Origin: Dyadobacter linearis
GTDB lineage: Bacteria; Bacteroidota; Bacteroidia; Cytophagales; Spirosomataceae
Assembly: GCF_907165045.1 (NCBI RefSeq)
Contig: NZ_CAJRAU010000007.1
Coordinates: 124,001-188,000, forward strand
DNA length: 64,000 nucleotides
Direction of reading: 5' to 3'
In this document: piece by piece, positions 41,491 to 51,402 of the stretch
How positions within the stretch are numbered: position 1 is the stretch's first letter
Layout: each line of letters opens with the position of its first letter
The notes under the pieces: generated by a model
Database searches by the model: none
Told to the model about the DNA's origin: nothing
What the model saw: the letters and a program-made list of their open reading frames with translations, nothing else
Translations under genes and position numbers: made by a program

Positions 41491-43964
41491 AAGTAAATAT
41501 TACTGGATTTGTCGCTGATTTTATTTCAGACTTCGACCCGAAAGACCTGGAAGCAAATATCCGGCGGGGATGGAAAGTTTCTGCGGGAGACTACTTTAAA
41601 TTTCCGGTCAAAATTGGCAGCAAAGAGGTTTTTGTAAAAAGGTTTCAGAAGAAACCCAAGGAGATATCTGGATTTCAGTTTCTCAAAAAGATTGTTGGCC
41701 AGAAATTATCTGGTCTCCCTCAAATCTATGACTTAGTATCTCTAGTCGAGGACGGTAAGGAGACACATTATTTGTTTACTGAGCTTATTGTAGGTGATAC
41801 CTTAGACAACCTTCACCGCTCTGGATTGAGTCTCAATCCTAAGAAGTTAGCGACGGACTTGAATTTAGCTCTTGAAGCAATTAATAGTCATGGATTTTGG
41901 TTTCCTGATTTTGATCCCAAAAATATATTCGCCTCTAAAAGCGGTGAGTTTTACCTTATAGACTTAGATAGTACATATCCCTTAGCTGTGTATCCACAGA
42001 GTTCTTTATATGGATCAAAAGATTATTGGAAACCAATTTATGAATATTGCACGCAGAATTTTCCGCATGTTGACAGGAAGATAATAAGAGGAGATGTCCT
42101 AAATTCTCTCAATTTGACGTATTTGTTAGCCCTTTATTCTTTTTATGTTAATAGAGATTCAGATGATTTTACAGCAAGATCTATCACTCATTTGAATACT
42201 TTTTTAGTTGAGGTTGCAGCGCCTCAATTGAAATATATATACAATTTTTGCTTTCCCGTATCGGCCGTGGGGAATAATTATCAGAGGAAGGTTACAGTCG
42301 CAATAATTCACGAACTGATTGACAAGTTTCTGTTTGTAGGGTATGAGAAATTTGATATTTGTCAACTTCAAGAATCACCTCAGATCCTATATTTTTTAGC
42401 AAAAGAATGCACTGTACCTTTTGGAAAGCATGGCAGTGCGCACGAACTTAGTTGGTCTGTTAAAAGGGCTGCCAATACAGTTATAACGAATGTTGGCAAA
42501 GTGCACCACAGAGGTTCATCGGTGATTACTGTTACAACAAACCAAGAATTCAGATTAGTTGCTGAGAACGCCAAGGGTAGGCAGGAACTGGGATTGCATC
42601 TTAAAGCAGAGCAGTTACCTATTATTAAGGAATTCTCTGTGAGTAAACAAACAATCAAAAAAGATGAGGAAATCGAAATAAGGTGGCATGTAGATCATTC
42701 AACCTCTGTGTATCTTCATTTAGGCGCAAACTCAAGACGAGTAAGTATCAGCGGCGTTTTTAAAAAGAAGATAGATGATACAAGCTTGATCAAATTGGTC
42801 TGTAAGGCGTCTGACAATAGTGTTGAGGTTGTTGAAGGAAATATTCAAGTGAACGTACTTAAACCAGCTGACATTATTAGATTCGAAGCAGATAAAAAGG
42901 TAGCACTACTTGGGATGGAGGTCAAGCTCAGTTGGGAAGTATTAAATGCGACCAAGGTTACACTTCTGCCTTTAAATATAGATATTTCGAACACCTCTCA
43001 ATACAGAACTATTCTTTCTAAAAATACGACATTCATTCTTGTGGCGCAAAATGCCGCATTCACTCAAACAGCTACTGTTGCTGTGCAAGCCCAAGAAAAG
43101 CCGAACATAGTTGAGTTTAGAGCGAAAAAGCAATTGATTGAATTAGGTTCATCGACAGAACTTGTTTGGGATGTAAAGAATGCACATTCTGTCAAGCTAG
43201 ATCTGGGGAATTCCTCAGTTGAAGTTTCGATGAGAGGCTCGAAAATATTCTCACCGTCAAGATCCCAGGATTGCAAAATAATAGTGACAGGGTTAGATCA
43301 GCTTACTCGAATCGAAAAAGTTTCTAGCGTAACAGTTGTCCAACCTGTGATAATCCGTCTATTCAAATCAGATAGTAGCTTTATTTACGGAGGACAATCA
43401 ACACATCTCAGCTGGGAGGTTGATAACGCAACCGACATCACCATTCTACCGGACAACGTAAAGGCGACTGGACTGAATAAGCTGGAAGTTAACCCTGGCA
43501 ATACTACGATCTATACACTCACCGCAAAAAATGCACTGCATTCTGTTTCAAAAATCTGCCAGATCGATGTGGGGCGCGCTCCGACGCCATTGTGGAAGCC
43601 AGTGTTCGTATTGTTGGGAATAATTGCATTGACCGTAATAGGGTCGTTCTACTATCAGTATTATAACAATAGATTGATTGTAAACGAAGTTTATAAGTAC
43701 TATCACGACGGTCAAAAACTTGCATTTACCGATTGTGACCGCGCTGCCTATGCTTATCGGCAGGCCTTTGACCTAAATTCCACCTTACCACCGGAACTTC
43801 GTTTAGATTCGCTGAATATTTCCGCCAAACGGTATGAAATAAACGGTAATAAGAGGTGTGAGGCATATGGTCGCAAATCCTCTAAGATTAGATATATCAT
43901 AGAATGCAATTACAATTTATCTGCCGCTCTTCGCGGGAGCGGACAACCCCAAACTTGCAAATGA
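41487..43964 (+). CDS. Membrane protein kinase with Ig-like repeats
   Basis: The start is GTG, in GTGA overlap with the phosphatase. The kinase domain (about 1-190) keeps the key residues: Lys51 in VFVKRF, Asp141 and Asn146 in the HGFWFPDFDPKN catalytic loop, and Asp159 in the LIDLD metal loop. Four Ig-like repeats follow (about 385-690), each beginning near I-x-x-F and holding a W-x-V centre (IEIRWHVD, VKLSWEVL, TELVWDVK, THLSWEVD). Then come one transmembrane helix (about 705-725) and a short TPR-like periplasmic tail. The Ig repeats would lie in the cytoplasm if the kinase does, which is unusual. Confidence 0.82.
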   Translation: MKVNITGFVADFISDFDPKDLEANIRRGWKVSAGDYFKFPVKIGSKEVFVKRFQKKPKEISGFQFLKKIVGQKLSGLPQIYDLVSLVEDGKETHYLFTELIVGDTLDNLHRSGLSLNPKKLATDLNLALEAINSHGFWFPDFDPKNIFASKSGEFYLIDLDSTYPLAVYPQSSLYGSKDYWKPIYEYCTQNFPHVDRKIIRGDVLNSLNLTYLLALYSFYVNRDSDDFTARSITHLNTFLVEVAAPQLKYIYNFCFPVSAVGNNYQRKVTVAIIHELIDKFLFVGYEKFDICQLQESPQILYFLAKECTVPFGKHGSAHELSWSVKRAANTVITNVGKVHHRGSSVITVTTNQEFRLVAENAKGRQELGLHLKAEQLPIIKEFSVSKQTIKKDEEIEIRWHVDHSTSVYLHLGANSRRVSISGVFKKKIDDTSLIKLVCKASDNSVEVVEGNIQVNVLKPADIIRFEADKKVALLGMEVKLSWEVLNATKVTLLPLNIDISNTSQYRTILSKNTTFILVAQNAAFTQTATVAVQAQEKPNIVEFRAKKQLIELGSSTELVWDVKNAHSVKLDLGNSSVEVSMRGSKIFSPSRSQDCKIIVTGLDQLTRIEKVSSVTVVQPVIIRLFKSDSSFIYGGQSTHLSWEVDNATDITILPDNVKATGLNKLEVNPGNTTIYTLTAKNALHSVSKICQIDVGRAPTPLWKPVFVLLGIIALTVIGSFYYQYYNNRLIVNEVYKYYHDGQKLAFTDCDRAAYAYRQAFDLNSTLPPELRLDSLNISAKRYEINGNKRCEAYGRKSSKIRYIIECNYNLSAALRGSGQPQTCK

Positions 43965-46003
43965 GAATACTTTACCTCGTCATTATCTTATTTCTGGTCA
44001 ATTTTGAAATAGTTGCTCAGGATAGACTTGACAACTGGCAATGGGCTGAATGGGAACAGACGGCCAAGCACTTAGACGAAGGTGATTTTAATTCGGCAAT
44101 GGCTATCTGTAAACTTCATCCACGTAATCGAGGTTTTGCTGAACGACTGAAACAAATTCAAGATTTGAAACAACTGAACTCGGAAGGAGAGCAGCAACAA
44201 AAGGCGGGACGATATTTTGAGGCAATAGCCACCTACAAAAAACACAGGACCAGTTCTGGGGTTGGCAGTTTAACTTACTTCGAGAAAAAAATTGATCAGT
44301 GTGTAGCAAAAGTTGCCATGTCAAATTTGTCCCGACTAAAAATTCTGCAACGACAAGTTTTCGCCTCTGAGTTAGCCGTTCGTGCTCTTCGAGAGTTGGA
44401 AGATCAAAACGCATCAAGTGCCCTTAAAGATTTTACCCAAGCCCAAATCGTGATCGGTAAGACTCAAGGCAATTTAAAGATCCTAATAGACCGAGGAGTT
44501 ACAGCTTCTAAGGCATTTATGATTTGGGATAAAAAATACCAAATTGCAAAAAATAACAATGTTAGCCTCGAAGGCGAGCAAGATCTTTTAGTTGAGCTAG
44601 GATACATTCCGCTTGTCAAAATCCCCTCACTGAATCGCCGGTTGGCAACTGTTATTGAAGAGATTGCTGGGAAGAATTCTATTGAAGAAGCGCTTAGTAG
44701 TTGCGAGCTAGATAGGCTTATAGAAACCTTATCAGCCAGTTCCGAAATTGTTTCTTCACAGATTTTGGACAGAAGAAATGTATTTAAAAGCACTTACAGT
44801 AAACTGCAAGTATTGAATGGTGATAGGAAGCATGACTCTACCATTACTAGTGGATATCGAAGTCTTTACGTACTTATGGCGGCTTTTCCAAAAGAAATAC
44901 AATTAGGCTTGAAGCGATGTCTCGACGATGGAAGAATAGCTGCTTTAAAAGCTTTTCTTGCGCAGGCAATAGCTGAAGGAGATACACGTGCGGCAACTTC
45001 ATATAGAAAGACACTGTTAGAAGAGATGGGGATTCAGGAAAATGTTCAGGAAGATTGTGTTGATGTAGCTGCTTTTAATTCTAATATTTCGAAAGTGAGA
45101 GACGCACTGCTAAAATGTAATTTGAGTGAAGCGCAGCAATTATGGAATGAGCTGGAAAAGGCCGCTGATTGTAATGATAAAAGGCTGAAGCTCCAAGCCA
45201 ATACCGATCTAGGTAAAAGAATAACTCAGTTGATCGCAGCTGATCGCCAATATAACAGGCTGCTAAACGAAGCAAGAGATGAAATAAAGCGAGGAAATTT
45301 CAAAAATGCAAAGGCAAAATACTTGCAGTTATCCAAGACGGATGTGTGTGACCTTTCCAAAAGGGATACCGACCTTAAAGTCGCACTTGACCAACTGAGC
45401 GAGTTGGAAGGTAAGTATAAAATCACTCTCGAACTGGTTGGTGGAGTTGGAGGCAACAAGCCGCTATATAAGGTCAATTCAGAAAGTCGTCCAATGAACT
45501 ATGGGATAACATTTGGAGCAGGTATTCAGGTCGCATATGTAAACCCCGCAAATTCAGCTGCCCTTGTTTTCGGAATTGAGTATATAAGCACGAGCTATTA
45601 TTCTGCAGATAAGAGCAGCTATTCATTGGAAAAATTTACCGTGAATGGGTTGAGTGGGTCGTTATCTATAAAGATGAGTCCATTCAAAGAAGCGAGGATT
45701 AAACCTTACATGAAAGCAGGAGTCGAGGGAATAGTTCCCTTGTCTAACCAATATGAAAGATACTCGTCATTAGGAGCTATTGGCAACAATGCCCAATTGA
45801 AGCACTTTCTTCCATCTGTACTTGGAGCGCTGGGAGTTGAATTCAAAGTGGCGAATGTCCCAATTTTTCTTGAAGTAATGGGGTTCACAAGCGTTGAGAG
45901 TGTTTTAGATAGAAATCAAAAAAATATTTTGTCACCTGGAAATCAGGAAGTTGACGCGCGATTTCGGAGAGCAAGCATACGGCTTGGTGTTAAGCTGTTC
46001 TAG
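43961..46003 (+). CDS. Exported TPR/coiled-coil protein with beta-barrel-like C-terminus
   Basis: The start at ATG 43961 overlaps the kinase stop as ATGA and begins directly with a signal peptide (MRILYLVIILFLVNFEIVAQ), so the upstream in-frame Met is rejected. About 460 residues of helical repeats follow (FNSAMAICKLHPRN, GRYFEAIATYKKH, GNFKNAKAKYLQLSKTDVC). Residues about 500-680 alternate hydrophobic strands and end in RRASIRLGVKLF, a terminal-aromatic strand as in outer-membrane beta-barrels. It should reach the periplasm or outer membrane and links the cytoplasmic kinase unit to the envelope. Confidence 0.72.
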   Translation: MRILYLVIILFLVNFEIVAQDRLDNWQWAEWEQTAKHLDEGDFNSAMAICKLHPRNRGFAERLKQIQDLKQLNSEGEQQQKAGRYFEAIATYKKHRTSSGVGSLTYFEKKIDQCVAKVAMSNLSRLKILQRQVFASELAVRALRELEDQNASSALKDFTQAQIVIGKTQGNLKILIDRGVTASKAFMIWDKKYQIAKNNNVSLEGEQDLLVELGYIPLVKIPSLNRRLATVIEEIAGKNSIEEALSSCELDRLIETLSASSEIVSSQILDRRNVFKSTYSKLQVLNGDRKHDSTITSGYRSLYVLMAAFPKEIQLGLKRCLDDGRIAALKAFLAQAIAEGDTRAATSYRKTLLEEMGIQENVQEDCVDVAAFNSNISKVRDALLKCNLSEAQQLWNELEKAADCNDKRLKLQANTDLGKRITQLIAADRQYNRLLNEARDEIKRGNFKNAKAKYLQLSKTDVCDLSKRDTDLKVALDQLSELEGKYKITLELVGGVGGNKPLYKVNSESRPMNYGITFGAGIQVAYVNPANSAALVFGIEYISTSYYSADKSSYSLEKFTVNGLSGSLSIKMSPFKEARIKPYMKAGVEGIVPLSNQYERYSSLGAIGNNAQLKHFLPSVLGALGVEFKVANVPIFLEVMGFTSVESVLDRNQKNILSPGNQEVDARFRRASIRLGVKLF

Positions 46004-46128
46004 CGCTTCCTATTTCACAGAATGTCACCAGCTCCCTAGAAAATTGCTCTCTCTTTTGCAGGACTTCTAAAACAGTCTAAGTTTACCAATTATGTCAAAA
46101 CGACTTTTTACGACTTTTACCAAATTCT

Positions 46129-48507
46129 ATGAATAACGCAGTACACAATAAGCTTGTTTCTTTTATCTGGTCCATCGCGGACGATTGTTTGCGGGATGTT
46201 TATGTGCGGGGAAAATACAGGGATGTCATACTTCCAATGGTGGTTTTGAGGCGGTTAGATGCGCTGCTTGAACCGACCAAAGATGCTGTGATGGAGGAGT
46301 TGGCGTTTCAAAAAGACGACGCTGGTTTCACGGAATGGGATGAAAACGGGCTGAAGCAAGCTTCCGGATATGTGTTTTATAATATCAGTCCGTGGACTTT
46401 GCAGCGGCTGCATAACACTGCTACCAACAGCCAGCAGATATTACAAGGCAATTTTGAGGAATATCTCAATGGTTTCAGCGCGAATGTGAAGGAGATCATT
46501 GAAAAGTTTAAGCTTAAAAGTCAGGTGCGGCACATGGCGAGTAAAGATGTGCTGCTGAACGTTCTAGAAAAATTCACTTCGTCTTACATTAATCTCACGC
46601 CTTTTGAAAAGGTGGATCCGGATGGTCGCAAGTTGCAGCCACTTTCCAACCTTGGAATGGGGTATGTTTTTGAAGAGCTGATACGGAAATTCAATGAGGA
46701 TAATAATGAGGAGGCCGGGGAGCACTTTACGCCGCGTGAAGTGATCGACCTGATGACGCATATCATTTTTGATCCGATTAAAGACAAATTGCCGCCTGTG
46801 ATGACGATTTACGATCCGGCTTGCGGAAGTGGTGGTATGCTTACGGAATCACAGAATTTTATCAAAGATGAAGAAGGCGAGATCCGGGCCAAAGGTGATG
46901 TGTATCTGTATGGCAAGGAGATCAATGATGAAACATATGCGATTTGCAAGTCGGATATGATGATCAAAGGGAACAATCCGGAAAATATCCGGGTGGGCTC
47001 CACGCTTTCTACGGACGAGTTTGCCGGAACGAGTTTCGACTTTATGCTGTCGAACCCGCCCTATGGTAAATCCTGGGCGAGCGAGCAGAAGTATATCAAA
47101 GACGGCAAAGAGATTATTGATCCACGTTTTCGGATCAAACTAAAAGATTACTGGGGCGTGGAGGATGATGCAGACGCAACGCCACGTTCGTCGGACGGGC
47201 AGTTGCTATTTCTGATGGAAATGGTTTCTAAAATGAAATCGAAGGAGAAAAGTCAGAGCGGCTCACGCATTGCTTCGGTTCACAACGGTTCCAGCTTGTT
47301 TACCGGTGATGCCGGTGGCGGGGAAAGTAACATTCGTCGGTATATCATTGAAAATGACTGGCTGGAAGCCATCGTGCAATTGCCTAATAACTTGTTTTAC
47401 AACACAGGAATTACGACTTATATCTGGATTTTAAGTAACAATAAAGTGCCGCATCGCCGCGGAAAAGTGCAGCTCATCGACGCCGGGCAGCTTTACCGGA
47501 AGCTTCGTAAAAACCTGGGTAACAAAAACTGCGAATTTGCTCCTGAGCATATTACAGAGATTGTGCGGGTTTATACCAGCCTTGAGGAGATTGAACGGGA
47601 AGGCGATGACGGCATTGCTTCACAGATTTTTGACAATGCAGATTTTGGTTATTACAAAGTGACCATCGACCGGCCCAAACGCCTGAAAGCACAGTTTACC
47701 GAAGATCGTATTGCAGACCTGCGGTTTGACAAATCCTTGCGCGAACCGATGACCTGGGCTTATTCAGAATTTGGAGACGAAGTATATTCCAATATCGCTG
47801 CCCACGAAAAGGCAATTTTGGATTACTCTGAAAAAAATGACCTCAACCTTAATACCAAACAAGCCAAAGCGCTCACGAGTAAAGATACCTGGCAAAAGCA
47901 GCTGGACCTGTTAAACATTGCGAGCGCATTGCTAGCGGCGATGGGCACAGAAGAGTTTAATGACTTCAATGTATTTAAAGACAAAGTCGATGCTGCGCTT
48001 AAAAAGCAAGGTGCGAAACTCACTGCTTCTGAAAAGAACTCGATCCTGAATGCGGTGAGCTGGTATGATGCTTCGGCAGAAAAAGTGGTAAAAGGAATTA
48101 CAAAACTCACAGGAGAGAAATTGGAAAAGCTGTTGGATTATTTGGATTGTACGGAAGACCGTCTGGCTGATTACGGGTATTTCCCAACCAATAAAAAGGG
48201 TGAATATCTGCAATACGAAACAGAAAGCGATTTGCGGGATACGGAGAATGTTCCGCTCAAAGAGAACATTTACGAATACTTTTTACGCGAAGTAAATCCC
48301 CACGTCGAAGAGGCCTGGATCGCATTGGACGCTACCAAAATCGGTTATGAAATCAGTTTCAACAAGTATTTCTACCGTCACAAGCCTTTGAGAAGTATTG
48401 AAGAAGTTGCTAATGATATCTTGGCTTTGGAGACGGAAAGTGATGGGCTGATACGGGAGATCTTGGCTATGGGTGAAGGTGTGGACGTTTTAAATAATAG
48501 TATTTGA
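46129..48507 (+). CDS. hsdM: Type I restriction-modification system M subunit
   Basis: The N-terminal HsdM helical domain (LVSFIWSIADDCLRDVYVRG, YRDVILPMVVLRRLDALLEP) precedes the N6-adenine methyltransferase core with AdoMet motif YDPACGSGGMLTES and catalytic motif SNPPYGKSW. At 792 residues it is longer than common HsdM (about 500), with a C-terminal helical extension (about 560-790). It methylates the host recognition site and with HsdS and HsdR forms the restriction complex. Its stop overlaps the hsdS start. Confidence 0.93.
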   Translation: MNNAVHNKLVSFIWSIADDCLRDVYVRGKYRDVILPMVVLRRLDALLEPTKDAVMEELAFQKDDAGFTEWDENGLKQASGYVFYNISPWTLQRLHNTATNSQQILQGNFEEYLNGFSANVKEIIEKFKLKSQVRHMASKDVLLNVLEKFTSSYINLTPFEKVDPDGRKLQPLSNLGMGYVFEELIRKFNEDNNEEAGEHFTPREVIDLMTHIIFDPIKDKLPPVMTIYDPACGSGGMLTESQNFIKDEEGEIRAKGDVYLYGKEINDETYAICKSDMMIKGNNPENIRVGSTLSTDEFAGTSFDFMLSNPPYGKSWASEQKYIKDGKEIIDPRFRIKLKDYWGVEDDADATPRSSDGQLLFLMEMVSKMKSKEKSQSGSRIASVHNGSSLFTGDAGGGESNIRRYIIENDWLEAIVQLPNNLFYNTGITTYIWILSNNKVPHRRGKVQLIDAGQLYRKLRKNLGNKNCEFAPEHITEIVRVYTSLEEIEREGDDGIASQIFDNADFGYYKVTIDRPKRLKAQFTEDRIADLRFDKSLREPMTWAYSEFGDEVYSNIAAHEKAILDYSEKNDLNLNTKQAKALTSKDTWQKQLDLLNIASALLAAMGTEEFNDFNVFKDKVDAALKKQGAKLTASEKNSILNAVSWYDASAEKVVKGITKLTGEKLEKLLDYLDCTEDRLADYGYFPTNKKGEYLQYETESDLRDTENVPLKENIYEYFLREVNPHVEEAWIALDATKIGYEISFNKYFYRHKPLRSIEEVANDILALETESDGLIREILAMGEGVDVLNNSI

Positions 48508-49808
48508 TGTTTGAGAAATATAGTGAGTATAAGGATTCTGCTGTCGATTGGATCGGTCATATTCCAGCGCATTGGAAAGTAGTGCCCGGGTTTACAATCG
48601 TCCAAGAAAGGAAAGAGAAAAATATTAAGTTAAGAGAAAAGGTTGTTCTATCCCTAAGTTATGGAAGTGTAATTGTTAAATCAGAAGAGAAGTTAACGGG
48701 ACTAGTCCCTGAGTCATTTGAAACTTATCAATTGGTATATCCCGGCGACATTATCATACGTCCAACGGATTTACAGAATGATAAAACTAGTTTGAGAACT
48801 GGTTTGGCAAAGGATAACGGAATCATTACTAGTGCGTATATCAATCTCAGGGTAGAAAAAGGATATTCAGTAAAGTTCTATCACTACTTCTTGCACAGCG
48901 TTGATATTTCCAAAGTGATTTATAGCCTGGGATCAGGACTTCGTCAAAACTTAGATTTTGGAGATTTTAAGAGGTTCAAATTTTTAGTGCCCGGGCTTGT
49001 CGAACAAAACACCATTGCCAATTTCCTCGATCGCAAAACGGCCCAAATTGACCAGGCCATTTCCATCAAAGAAAAACAGATAGAATTACTCAAAGAACGC
49101 AGGCAAATACTCATTCACAATGCCGTAACGCGCGGGTTGGATCCGGATGTGAAGATGAAGGATAGTGGGGTTGAATGGATTGGGGAGATTCCGGAGCATT
49201 GGAAAAAGATAAAAATGAAAACGATTTCTAAGTTTATTTACGACGGAACGCATGGATCATATCCACGAGTTGAAAAAGGTTACCGGCTTTTAAGCGTTAG
49301 AAATATTATCGACGATGAGTTTGTCTTTAGAGAAGATGACAGTTTAGTTTCTGAAAAGCATTTCAAAGAGATTAGCTCAAAATTCATTATACAAGAAGGA
49401 GACATTCAACTAGCAATTGTTGGAGCAACGCTTGGTAAAGTGGCAATTGTGAGAAATTTTGGAGAACTATTTGTAACTCAACGAAGTGTTGCGACAATTA
49501 GGGTTGATAGAACCCGCTGTACTTCGGAATTCCTATTTTACTTTATGAAGAGTAATTCTTTTCAATCGTATCTATGGCAAAGCGCTGGTTTTTCAGCCCA
49601 ACCAGGAGTTTATTTAGGGACAATTCAAAATAGTTTTATCCCACTACCTACGGTAGGCGAACAGATTCAAATAGTTAAACATCTAAAAAGATGTTCTCAA
49701 AGCATCGCTAACGCTATTTCTCTGAAACAAAAGGAAATAGAAAAGTTAAAGGAGTACAAATCGACTTTGATTAATAGTGCGGTGACGGGGAAGATAAAGG
49801 TCGCCTAG
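48507..49808 (+). CDS. hsdS: Type I restriction-modification specificity subunit S
   Basis: ATG 48507 overlaps the hsdM stop (TGATG). Two target-recognition halves each begin with nearly the same phrase: DSAVDWIGHIPAHWK at residue 10 and DSGVEWIGEIPEHWK at about 219. Each ends in a conserved helix region (IANFLDRKTAQIDQAISIKE and HLKRCSQSIANAISLKQKEI). This is the normal two-TRD arrangement that reads a bipartite site. The internal near-repeat is the usual place for TRD exchange. Confidence 0.9.
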   Translation: MFEKYSEYKDSAVDWIGHIPAHWKVVPGFTIVQERKEKNIKLREKVVLSLSYGSVIVKSEEKLTGLVPESFETYQLVYPGDIIIRPTDLQNDKTSLRTGLAKDNGIITSAYINLRVEKGYSVKFYHYFLHSVDISKVIYSLGSGLRQNLDFGDFKRFKFLVPGLVEQNTIANFLDRKTAQIDQAISIKEKQIELLKERRQILIHNAVTRGLDPDVKMKDSGVEWIGEIPEHWKKIKMKTISKFIYDGTHGSYPRVEKGYRLLSVRNIIDDEFVFREDDSLVSEKHFKEISSKFIIQEGDIQLAIVGATLGKVAIVRNFGELFVTQRSVATIRVDRTRCTSEFLFYFMKSNSFQSYLWQSAGFSAQPGVYLGTIQNSFIPLPTVGEQIQIVKHLKRCSQSIANAISLKQKEIEKLKEYKSTLINSAVTGKIKVA

Positions 49809-49852
49809 AAATTCGCTAGCAATTACAAACCCTCCATAACACTATCTTTAAA

Positions 49853-51394
49853 ATGCGCATTAAATCTCTACGTCTTAAAAACTTCCGGGGTTATTACAAT
49901 GAAACCTCCATTGACTTCGATGACTTGACTGTGATTGTTGGGAAAAATGACATCGGCAAGTCCACCGTACTGGAAGCTCTGGATATCTTCTTCAACGATG
50001 GTAAAGGCGTTGTGAAACTTGACAAAGACGACGTAAATAAGACAGCACTAGCCGCTGGGGATAGTAATATATCCATTGCCGTGATCTTTGATGATTTGCC
50101 TGCATCGGTGGTTATTGACAGTACCAACGAGACCACGCTTGCGGGAGAATATTTGTTAAATGCGGCCGGTCACCTTGAAGTCATTAAAAAATATACTAAC
50201 GCCGGCACAGCAAAAGTATTTATCAATGCCAATCACCCTCAGAATCCAGCTTGTACAGATTTATTGCTCAGGAAAAATGCTGATTTAAAAAAAATTCTCA
50301 GAGAACATGATATAGAATGTGACAATAGCTCTATAAATGCAAAAATACGTGCAGCCATTTGGAATCACTTCTCCTATGACTTAGATCTGGAAGAATTTGA
50401 AATGGACGTTAAAGAAGGTGAAACGAAAGACATTTGGGAAAAACTGCAAGCTTATTTGCCGCTATACACCTTGTTCCAGTCAGACCGGAAAAATAGTGAT
50501 AGCGATAGTGAAGTACAGGATCCACTTAAAGAGGCTGTGAAGCAGATCATGGCAGACACTGAGATTACAGCTTTGCTGGCAGATGTAGCTGAGCGGGTGG
50601 AGCAACGACTGATAGACGTTTCCAATAGCACTTTGGAAAAGTTACAAGAAATGAATCCGGAAGTTGCTTCTTCGCTAAAGCCAGTAATTCCGTCCGCCAG
50701 CGCCCTAAAATGGGCTGATGTGTTTAAATCAGTGTCGATAACCGGTGATGAAAATATTCCAATTAATAAAAGAGGAAGTGGAATCAAACGACTTGTACTA
50801 CTAAATTTCTTCCGGGCGGAGGCAGAGCGAAGACAGCTGCAAGGTCATACACGATCAATCATTTACGCTATCGAAGAGCCAGAAACTTCTCAGCACACAG
50901 ATCATCAAAAAATGCTGATTAGGGCTTTCAAGCAGTTGGCTAGTGCGGCAAACACACAGGTGTTACTAACGACTCATAGTTGCACAATTGTGAAAGGACT
51001 TGATTTTGGTAATCTGAGATTGGTTTCAGTCGATGCAGGTGGAAACAAATGTATTGAAAGTATAGTACCTCATCAATTACCCTATCCGTCATTAAATGAG
51101 ATTAACTATATCGCATTCAGAGACTTGACGGAAGAGTACCACAATGAATTATTTGGGTACATTGAAGCAGAAGAAATGCTGACGGATTATAAACTAGGAA
51201 GGACTACGGTCAGTTATCATAGAAGAAGGAGAAGTGGCGATGTTGTAATAGAAAGTATCACTCTTACTGAGTTTATTAGGCATCAGATACATCATCCAGA
51301 AAATACGAATAATACGAGGTACACATTTGACCAGTTAACTTTCTCGGTTGATTCGATGAGAGATTTTATTGTCGCCAGTCGCGTGAGTATTTAA
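49853..51394 (+). CDS. ABC-type (OLD-like) ATPase inside the type I locus, with RX4H motif
   Basis: An SMC/OLD-like ATPase: LRLKNFRGYYNE start, Walker A VGKNDIGKST (about 30-39), Walker B IIYAIEEPETSQH (about 342-354) and the LLTTHS switch. There is no visible TOPRIM motif after the ATPase, so it is not a full OLD nuclease. The C-terminus reads TEFIRHQIHHPEN: Arg476 and His481 have the RX4H spacing of HEPN ribonucleases. Type I loci sometimes carry anticodon-nuclease guards (PrrC, RloC); this protein is not either of those but may be an analogous RNase-type guard. It lies between hsdS and hsdR. Confidence 0.75.
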   Translation: MRIKSLRLKNFRGYYNETSIDFDDLTVIVGKNDIGKSTVLEALDIFFNDGKGVVKLDKDDVNKTALAAGDSNISIAVIFDDLPASVVIDSTNETTLAGEYLLNAAGHLEVIKKYTNAGTAKVFINANHPQNPACTDLLLRKNADLKKILREHDIECDNSSINAKIRAAIWNHFSYDLDLEEFEMDVKEGETKDIWEKLQAYLPLYTLFQSDRKNSDSDSEVQDPLKEAVKQIMADTEITALLADVAERVEQRLIDVSNSTLEKLQEMNPEVASSLKPVIPSASALKWADVFKSVSITGDENIPINKRGSGIKRLVLLNFFRAEAERRQLQGHTRSIIYAIEEPETSQHTDHQKMLIRAFKQLASAANTQVLLTTHSCTIVKGLDFGNLRLVSVDAGGNKCIESIVPHQLPYPSLNEINYIAFRDLTEEYHNELFGYIEAEEMLTDYKLGRTTVSYHRRRRSGDVVIESITLTEFIRHQIHHPENTNNTRYTFDQLTFSVDSMRDFIVASRVSI

Positions 51395-51402
51395 AACATT
51401 GG

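Noticed and set aside
43904..43960. N-terminal extension of the exported protein from ATG 43904
   Set aside because: It would place 19 polar residues before the signal peptide and overlap the kinase by 61 bp; ATG 43961 gives a proper signal peptide and ATGA coupling.
46564..48605. Minus-strand frames inside hsdM
   Set aside because: Shadows of a long, clearly coding gene; Ser/Leu-rich and without motifs.
49853..51394. PrrC or RloC anticodon nuclease, or full OLD nuclease
   Set aside because: No zinc hook or long coiled coil as in RloC, no PrrC-like C-terminal block, and no TOPRIM motif; only the RX4H motif supports RNase activity.
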